From NCBI GenBank assembly GCA_016715465.1, contig JADKAA010000029.1:2418001-2482000 (forward strand): 64,000 bases of DNA, given 5' to 3'. This stretch comes from Saprospiraceae bacterium (GTDB lineage Bacteria > Bacteroidota > Bacteroidia > Chitinophagales > Saprospiraceae). A model generated the notes under the pieces. That model made no database searches and was not told the origin of the DNA. It saw only the letters and a program-made list of their open reading frames with translations. Numbering within the stretch: the first letter of the stretch is position 1; every line of letters begins with the position of its first letter. The translations under genes and the position numbers were made by a program. Below are positions 58,622 through 64,000 of this stretch, one piece after another.

Positions 58622-61063
58622 ATGCATGCTCAAAACCTGTCTATCAGGCTGTTGAATTTATTTCTGTTGTGGGGAATTTTCCTTGCATCGGTTGTGAATG
58701 GGTATGCACAGCGTAGTTCAGAAAAACACGCTTTGGTGATCACCGGACAAGCGACCCTCATCGAAGACATTGCGGACCCAAATTTGATAAACATCACGGT
58801 GGTTTCACAGGTGGGCTCAGATTATGCGGTCATCGTCAATAATACCACCGACGAAGTATCCATTGCTCCAGGCAGTACGGCCGTTGGACAGCGTTCTTTC
58901 ACGATCGAATATGTCCTCAATGCCTCGCCGATTCCACTTCCAAATTACCGGATTTACTACCTAAATTTTGTGCCCTCAGTGGTCATTGCCAACGACGATG
59001 TGGTTACCTGGGATGGTGTCAGCCCTCTTACCTTAAACCCCTTAGGCAACGATACTTATTCCGGGCCTGTCAACATCAAAATAAATCAGTCCGACGCATC
59101 GGCTACACTTTCCGTGGTTAACAATCAAATAAGCTACAGTCGGTCTGGTTTTACCGGCCCCGACTACATTCAATATACCCTTACAGACAGCCTGGGTACG
59201 GCTGATCAGGGCATCATCAAGATTGCTCAGGCTCAACCCACGCCGACAGAAAACCAAACCATTAATTTTGTAATTAACTACCTGGCTATCAAAAACATTA
59301 CGCTGCCTGCAGGTTTTAATCCATTGCAGTCGCCGTTCAATGGTGACCTCGATCCGGTCAATGCCACCAGGTATATCTATACCCCGGCAGAATATTTTAT
59401 CGGACAGGATAGTTTTAGCTTTGAAAATGGTGCCGGCACCCGCATCACTTACAAGGCCCGCATCATCGACGCAGAGCGGGATCCCGGGTTTGTGAAAAAC
59501 GACGTCGTCTATACGGCAAAAAACACCCCAGTTTACTTTGATGTTTTTGCCAACGACATGGTGGATAAATTCCCCATCACCTATTATTCTCCTGAACTCG
59601 TTCGCGATACCCTCGGCAAATTCACTTACACCCCGCCCACAAACTTCAGTGGTACCAAAAACTTTACTTACAAGGTGAGTTCGGGCATCAGCATTGAGAC
59701 GGGTAAGATTACCATGCTGGTGGGCAATTTTAATCCACAACAAGACATTCAGTACAACTTCGACATTCCTTCCGGGAAAGATTTTGTTCTCGAATACGAT
59801 GTGCCCATTTCCGGCTATGCTTTTGTCATCGACCCCAATAAAGGTCCCAATCACGGCAACGCATATGTTTACCAGGATTCTACCTCCGGACTCAGCTGTG
59901 GCACTGCTTATGGCAAGGCCCTGCTTTCTTATGATCCGGACAATGGTTTTACCGGGCTCGACACCATGGAATTAAAATACTGCGTGGCCAACACCAGCAA
60001 CTGCATTACCTATAAGCTGCGCTTCAATGTATTTACAGCCCCCAACACGACCTGTCCTTGCATCGACGATTGTGTTTGGAGTGGCGACCTCAATGGCGAT
60101 GGCCGCGTTTCCGCGCAGGACCTGCTCACCCTGGGTCGTTACCTGGGATATGAGGGCCCTGAAAGAGATTCTGCCAACCAGGCTTCCTGGGCAGGCAGCA
60201 TGGGCGACGAATGGGGTGTCAGCGCCGTCAACGGCAAAGACCTCAAACACGCTGACGCCAATGGCGATGGCCGCCTCACCGCTGCGGATGCCCAAAGCAT
60301 CAGCGACAATTTCGGCAAAGTATCAAGCCTGGTGCCCACAGAAAACCTGGGTTATAAGGACTTTCCTTTTCAGCTGATCTCCAATTACAACTCCGTTCAG
60401 CCGGGCGATACCCTCGTCATTTACTTTGCCCTGGGCAGCCAGTCCATCCCGGCCAACGATGTACATGGCCTTTCATTCGGCCTCAGCATCGACGGCAGTT
60501 TTGTGGACAGCTCCAGTCTGAAAGTAACATTTTTTGACAATACCTGGATGACCGACCATTCACCGACCCTGCAAATGCACAAACAAGTGGCAGACGGCAA
60601 TGTGCGACTTGCCTTTACCCGTTCCGGTGGCAAGGGGACCAGCGGCGCCGGCATCATCGGCCAGGCCATCTGGATTGTTGGTGAGGAAGAAGCTGATGGA
60701 GTTCGTTCAGGAAATGACTACATTTTAAGAAACATCATCGTGAGCGACATTGCCCTGGAAAATGAAGCCGGTGAGTTGTTCCGTCTCGACGACCGTGCCA
60801 TCAAAGTAAAACAGTTGTTGCGCAAAAATGACGAACAGGAAACCGTAGCTGCGGTATTGGCCTTTCCCAATCCGGCCAATGATATTATTACGGTCCTGGT
60901 GCCCTCGGGTATAACTAAACTTGAAGTGTTGGATCTTAATGGAAGAATCCTTATCTCTAAACAAAGCGTATCTGTTTTACAAGAGTTGGACTTGTCTTCT
61001 TTAAATCAAGGCATGTACATACTTCGAGCAGGCAACCAGGTGGTGAAACTTATCAGGAATTAA
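58622..61063 (+). CDS. Secreted Ig-like protein with dockerin-type repeats and T9SS domain
   Basis: 813 residues from the ATG at 58622. The ORF reaches 58544, but that start lies before the promoter. Signal peptide about 1-34 (ends VNGYAQ). A row of Ig/cadherin-like beta modules follows (NDDVVTWDG, PDYIQYTLTDSLG, KNDVVYTAKNTPVYFDVFAND and similar, in part). A dockerin-type pair of Ca-binding loops comes next: DLNGDGRVSAQDLL (about 489) and DANGDGRLTAADAQ (about 544). The end is a T9SS type A domain (LAFPNPANDII, GMYILRAGNQ). Probably a surface adhesin or scaffold. The 3' end overlaps the convergent gene by 11 bp. Confidence 0.87.
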   Translation: MHAQNLSIRLLNLFLLWGIFLASVVNGYAQRSSEKHALVITGQATLIEDIADPNLINITVVSQVGSDYAVIVNNTTDEVSIAPGSTAVGQRSFTIEYVLNASPIPLPNYRIYYLNFVPSVVIANDDVVTWDGVSPLTLNPLGNDTYSGPVNIKINQSDASATLSVVNNQISYSRSGFTGPDYIQYTLTDSLGTADQGIIKIAQAQPTPTENQTINFVINYLAIKNITLPAGFNPLQSPFNGDLDPVNATRYIYTPAEYFIGQDSFSFENGAGTRITYKARIIDAERDPGFVKNDVVYTAKNTPVYFDVFANDMVDKFPITYYSPELVRDTLGKFTYTPPTNFSGTKNFTYKVSSGISIETGKITMLVGNFNPQQDIQYNFDIPSGKDFVLEYDVPISGYAFVIDPNKGPNHGNAYVYQDSTSGLSCGTAYGKALLSYDPDNGFTGLDTMELKYCVANTSNCITYKLRFNVFTAPNTTCPCIDDCVWSGDLNGDGRVSAQDLLTLGRYLGYEGPERDSANQASWAGSMGDEWGVSAVNGKDLKHADANGDGRLTAADAQSISDNFGKVSSLVPTENLGYKDFPFQLISNYNSVQPGDTLVIYFALGSQSIPANDVHGLSFGLSIDGSFVDSSSLKVTFFDNTWMTDHSPTLQMHKQVADGNVRLAFTRSGGKGTSGAGIIGQAIWIVGEEEADGVRSGNDYILRNIIVSDIALENEAGELFRLDDRAIKVKQLLRKNDEQETVAAVLAFPNPANDIITVLVPSGITKLEVLDLNGRILISKQSVSVLQELDLSSLNQGMYILRAGNQVVKLIRN

Positions 61064-62453
61064 TTTTTTCTTCTACTTTTTCCAGTAACCAGGCTTTGTT
61101 TACTACAGCTTCTGCGGCTAAAATTTCTGTCCTTAATTTTTCCGATTTTTTGTTTTCACCCTTATGTATTTTAATTAATATTCGGGTAAACTTAATCAAG
61201 TTATAATATTGAGATTTTCTGGATTTTATCAATGTCTTTTCTCTGTCCAAATACAGTTTAAAACTGCTAAATAAAGATTCAAGACTTTCTGTTTCATTCA
61301 ACTCATAATAGGAAAGTAAAAGCAGGGTTCTCGAAAGCAATGCCTGAAACACTTCCGTATATTCGGTGTATGCCAACAACTGGATGACTTTCTTAAAGTC
61401 TTTTTTATACCATTCTACCCTGGCTAAACTAAAATTGACGTTGCTTTCACGAACAGACGGATCAAGGTATTCTTCATAATCATGAATAAATCCTTCTGCC
61501 CAATTATACTCCCCTTGTCTTAAGGCATAAAAAATAATGTTCCTAAATGTCGTTGGCGAAATGTGTTCATCCCTTATGACCACATCGGCTTTTAGTCCGA
61601 GGCGATACCATTCAAAGGCCTCCCGCTCAAACTCCGGCATGCCTTTGTTTCCCAGCGTAACACAGTAGCCAATAACCAGGTCGAGCAAATCTTTGGACTC
61701 CTTCTTGTCAAACAAGTGCAGGTGTTTGATCAGCAGTTCTTTTAATTTATAATAGTTCTCGGTTTTGCCCTCTTCGGTTTTGATTACCGAAATGAGGTAG
61801 TAAATGGCAATGGGTGGATAGTCTTTGAAAAAGGGCGACTGCGCCAGCTTTAGGATGATGTCGATGCCGATGATCTTTTTATCGAGCTTGAATGTTTGGT
61901 TCCACGATAACAATGTACAGTACGATTTAAGTTTTTCCGCAATGAAAAAAACATCGAGATTGTACGACATTTCTTCCACGTTGAGTACCTTGTCCATCTC
62001 TACCTTGCGCGAAATGGTGTTGTCGTGAAAATTGATGTCCATGATGGCCCGCTCGACATTGTACATGTTGAGGTAATATTCCGCATTTTTGTTTTGGTGC
62101 AGCTTTTTGTTGTACTCGATGTGGTGGATCAGGGAGCCGTACAGGTCCGTGAGGTTGCGGTTGATGTAAGCCCTCATCAGCAACTTTAGTTTTTGCGATT
62201 CATCGTCTTCGAGTTCTTTCTGGGCAATAAAATCTTCAAACAAAGCAAAAAGATCAGACGACAGTTTTCGTAGTTTTACATCGTTGTAAGGCACGTCGCC
62301 ATTTACGCGTTTCCATACTTCTTTGCCGTCTATGAGCGCCGGGTCTTTGCCGGTCCTGAGTGCTTCGTTGATCATGTCAAAAAATACCACACAGCCCTCA
62401 TTCTGGTTGAAGTAGGGCGACGTCAAAAAACTTGCGAAAGCTGTTGAGCTCAT
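61053..62453 (-). CDS. TPR-like helical cytoplasmic protein (frameshifted N-terminus), unknown function
   Basis: 466 residues in this frame, but its first dozen residues are artefactual. An ATG at 62499 starts MKERKITKALEKLTVYELNS in the next frame. That frame runs to FRKF just before LTSPYFNQNE of this ORF. They are separated by the A6/T6 run at 62425-62430 (one base too many). The joined protein would be about 481 residues. It is all-helical with repeated Leu/Tyr/Glu-rich helices, reminiscent of TPR-like repeats, with no catalytic motif, signal or membrane segment. It is a type of hypothetical protein common in Saprospiraceae-like genomes. Function unknown. Confidence 0.72.
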   Translation of the reverse strand: MSSTAFASFLTSPYFNQNEGCVVFFDMINEALRTGKDPALIDGKEVWKRVNGDVPYNDVKLRKLSSDLFALFEDFIAQKELEDDESQKLKLLMRAYINRNLTDLYGSLIHHIEYNKKLHQNKNAEYYLNMYNVERAIMDINFHDNTISRKVEMDKVLNVEEMSYNLDVFFIAEKLKSYCTLLSWNQTFKLDKKIIGIDIILKLAQSPFFKDYPPIAIYYLISVIKTEEGKTENYYKLKELLIKHLHLFDKKESKDLLDLVIGYCVTLGNKGMPEFEREAFEWYRLGLKADVVIRDEHISPTTFRNIIFYALRQGEYNWAEGFIHDYEEYLDPSVRESNVNFSLARVEWYKKDFKKVIQLLAYTEYTEVFQALLSRTLLLLSYYELNETESLESLFSSFKLYLDREKTLIKSRKSQYYNLIKFTRILIKIHKGENKKSEKLRTEILAAEAVVNKAWLLEKVEEKINS

Positions 62454-62499
62454 ATACAGTGAGCTTTTCCAGGGCCTTGGTGATCTTGCGCTCTTTCAT

Positions 62500-63148
62500 T
62501 CCGTAAAGTTACGAAGTATTGGTATTGGGGGATAGGGATTTGATATCATCCTATGTTAAATAATTTTTATGTTCAAAAGAATGAAGCTGCCTCTCTTTCT
62601 ATCAAAAATTTCTGTTCGTCCATTTTCCATTATTATTTTCCAAACAAATAATACCCGTCCATATAACATTCTGGCAGCTAGTTTCCCGCAGAAGTCTACC
62701 TGGCTGCGCCAGTCAGACAGGCAGCAGATTGCTTCCTCTTACTGTTTGTGCGGGGTAAAAATGAATATCATCTCTTTTGAATACTTACAGACACGCAGAT
62801 TTTCGCTGATGGTTTGTTTATGAAGTTCATTTCGAAAAGCTTCCTCGTTAGATGCAATTCAGCCCCGCATTCCTTGCTGAATGCCCGGCATTGTCAGTTT
62901 CGCCCCAACACCTTCAACACCGACCTGGCTAACGCCTGTTAGTAATGCCTGAATTGCTCCAATACGATACAAACGGGACTCAAGCAAAACAAAGGCTAGA
63001 CGCAGTCAGCATGTATTTAATTTGAATCCCTCGCTGAATGCTCGGGACTGTCGCTATCGCTCCAGCATCTTGAACACCTTCAAGATCAGATCACTTTCAT
63101 CACCAGATCACCTTCAACATTATCTATCTTTACACAAAATTACAAGCA
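62500..63148. other. Intergenic region with a degenerate repeat
   Basis: 649 bp with no convincing gene. Two diverged copies of a segment of about 50 bp (62871-62921 and 63030-63080: CTGAATGC-CGG...TGTC...TCGC-CCA-CA-CTT-AACACC) are visible. No terminal inverted repeats or coding capacity. Confidence 0.4.
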
Positions 63149-63628
63149 ATGTCCACACCACTTCAAGAAGCGTCTTCCTTATCGCCCCTGGCAAAAGACC
63201 ACCTGCTTGCCGCCTCCCGATGGGGAAAATTATTTGGCACTGTACTGGTGGTTATGCTGTCAATCGTAGTCCTCTTTGTCCTGATCTTAATTTTTACCGC
63301 ATTTTCGGCCATGTCGGCATTGGGTGACACAGAGCGCACTTTTATTATCTTCGGCTCAGTTTTGTATGCCGGTTTTATTGGGTTTTTAATTTTTGTGTAT
63401 TACCAGCTCATTGGCTTTGGCAATAAGGTAAAAGACGGTCTGCATAAAAAAGATAACGCCCTGCTGGAAGCTGGGTTTGGCCGGCTTTCCACCCACTTCA
63501 GGTTTATGTCTATCATGATCATCATTAGTTTTGTTTTATTAATCCTGCCCCTGCTTTTATGGTTTGTCTTTGGCAATCCGGGCACCTTATTCAAATCCAC
63601 TCCAACTTTTCCCGATGGTAACTTTTAA
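63149..63628 (+). CDS. Small multi-pass membrane protein, unknown function
   Basis: 159 residues with three or four hydrophobic helices (about 27-50, 66-87, 117-142). The first 25 residues are soluble (TPLQEASSLSPLAKDHL), and a loop (GNKVKDGLHKKDNALLE) lies between. Resembles small DUF5362-like membrane proteins of Bacteroidota. The pattern of a conserved Lys/Asp-rich loop between two helix pairs fits, but I cannot confirm the family. The 3' end overlaps the next gene by 14 bp. Confidence 0.75.
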   Translation: MSTPLQEASSLSPLAKDHLLAASRWGKLFGTVLVVMLSIVVLFVLILIFTAFSAMSALGDTERTFIIFGSVLYAGFIGFLIFVYYQLIGFGNKVKDGLHKKDNALLEAGFGRLSTHFRFMSIMIIISFVLLILPLLLWFVFGNPGTLFKSTPTFPDGNF

Positions 63629-64000
63629 GTTATTCCGATTTTTTGGATTCGCACTGTGCCTCCTATTCTTGTATTCCTGCGGTCAGAAAAATCCGGGCCC
63701 CGTGAAAGGTTACTTCTACCTCACCACCCCAAAAGCCGAGATGATCTCGGGCAAAAATCACCTGTATTCCCGCGAAATACAATTCAATGCCGATCATGTA
63801 GTTGGCTTTAAGCGCACCCTGGACGATAAGCTGGCCCTCCGGGAAGTGTACGAGGTAAAAAGCCATCGCCTTTATCGTTTCATCACCTATGACACCATAA
63901 ACATTTATTACCTCGAAGACCGTCCGGAAAGGCTCATCGATGTGCGAAGTGATGTCCCCAATACTTATTTCGATTCGCTGATAGTGCACAACCCTGCCGG
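63615..64000 (+). CDS. Lipoprotein (partial, runs off right edge)
   Basis: 128 codons from the ATG at 63615, open at the window end. Signal peptide followed by lipobox LYSC (Cys22). The mature part is beta-rich (GYFYLTTPKAEM, YDTINIYYLEDRPERLIDV). It overlaps the membrane protein gene by 14 bp and so is probably co-translated. Too little is visible to name a family. Confidence 0.75.
   Translation, partial: MVTFKLFRFFGFALCLLFLYSCGQKNPGPVKGYFYLTTPKAEMISGKNHLYSREIQFNADHVVGFKRTLDDKLALREVYEVKSHRLYRFITYDTINIYYLEDRPERLIDVRSDVPNTYFDSLIVHNPA

Noticed and set aside
62569..62823. 84-residue ORF in the gap after the helical protein
   Set aside because: Composition is random, no signal, motif or promoter; not supportable as a gene.

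Overview
The window reads as chromosomal DNA of a Bacteroidota bacterium, most likely near the Saprospiraceae/Chitinophagales. The evidence is direct: recurrent TAnnTTTG -7 promoter boxes, several large secreted proteins ending in type IX secretion (T9SS) sorting domains or a gliding-motility-type C-terminal domain, AT-rich leaders without clear Shine-Dalgarno sequences, and Bacteroidota-type versions of housekeeping genes. No tRNA, rRNA, insertion sequence, prophage or CRISPR array was recognised.

Layout. 1-1.8 kb: a DsbD operon running off the left edge. 2.1-4.1 kb: an ECF sigma factor overlapping a one-TM/beta-barrel protein. 4.3-8.2 kb: a tiny autonomous transcription unit and a giant BNR-repeat secreted protein. 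8.2-18.1 kb: housekeeping and envelope genes (dcd, metK, a GT2 transferase, a PaaE-like reductase, an M1 peptidase, a repeat lipoprotein, a SET protein, a frameshifted glutaredoxin, a Na+/solute symporter). 18.2-24.1 kb: a compact uptake hydrogenase locus. A small HPGHGD membrane protein and hypABC run leftwards. The structural genes hyaABCD (small subunit, large subunit, cytochrome b, maturation protease) run rightwards. The small subunit carries all six cysteines of the oxygen-tolerant (group 1d, Hya-type) proximal cluster. hypD, hypE and hypF are not in the window. 24.2-25.9 kb: an AT-rich two-gene unit, an AAA ATPase (frameshifted just after Walker A) and a nuclease-like partner, a candidate defence module. 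26-40.5 kb: ileS, an Lhr-like helicase, rhomboid, GNAT, a decayed endonuclease/phosphatase-family gene, a lamin-tail protein, asd, a coiled-coil protein and prfA. 40.5-46.3 kb: a duplicated structured terminator and an AT-rich pair of T9SS proteins, including an M43-like metalloprotease. 46.3-58.3 kb: parC, two glycosyltransferases, mtaB, a YiiX-like protein, rnpA, rpmH (short, on the minus strand), NRDE, nitroreductase, SDR and mlaEF. 58.6-64 kb: a dockerin-containing T9SS protein, a frameshifted cytoplasmic protein, a membrane protein and a lipoprotein running off the right edge.

How it fits together. The hydrogenase locus would let a respiring heterotroph feed H2 electrons to quinone through cytochrome b under air. 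The many T9SS substrates point to a surface-active, polymer-degrading lifestyle. Four separate genes are interrupted by one-base length differences, mostly in A/T runs. This could be sequencing or assembly error or real decay and should be settled before any of them is called inactive.
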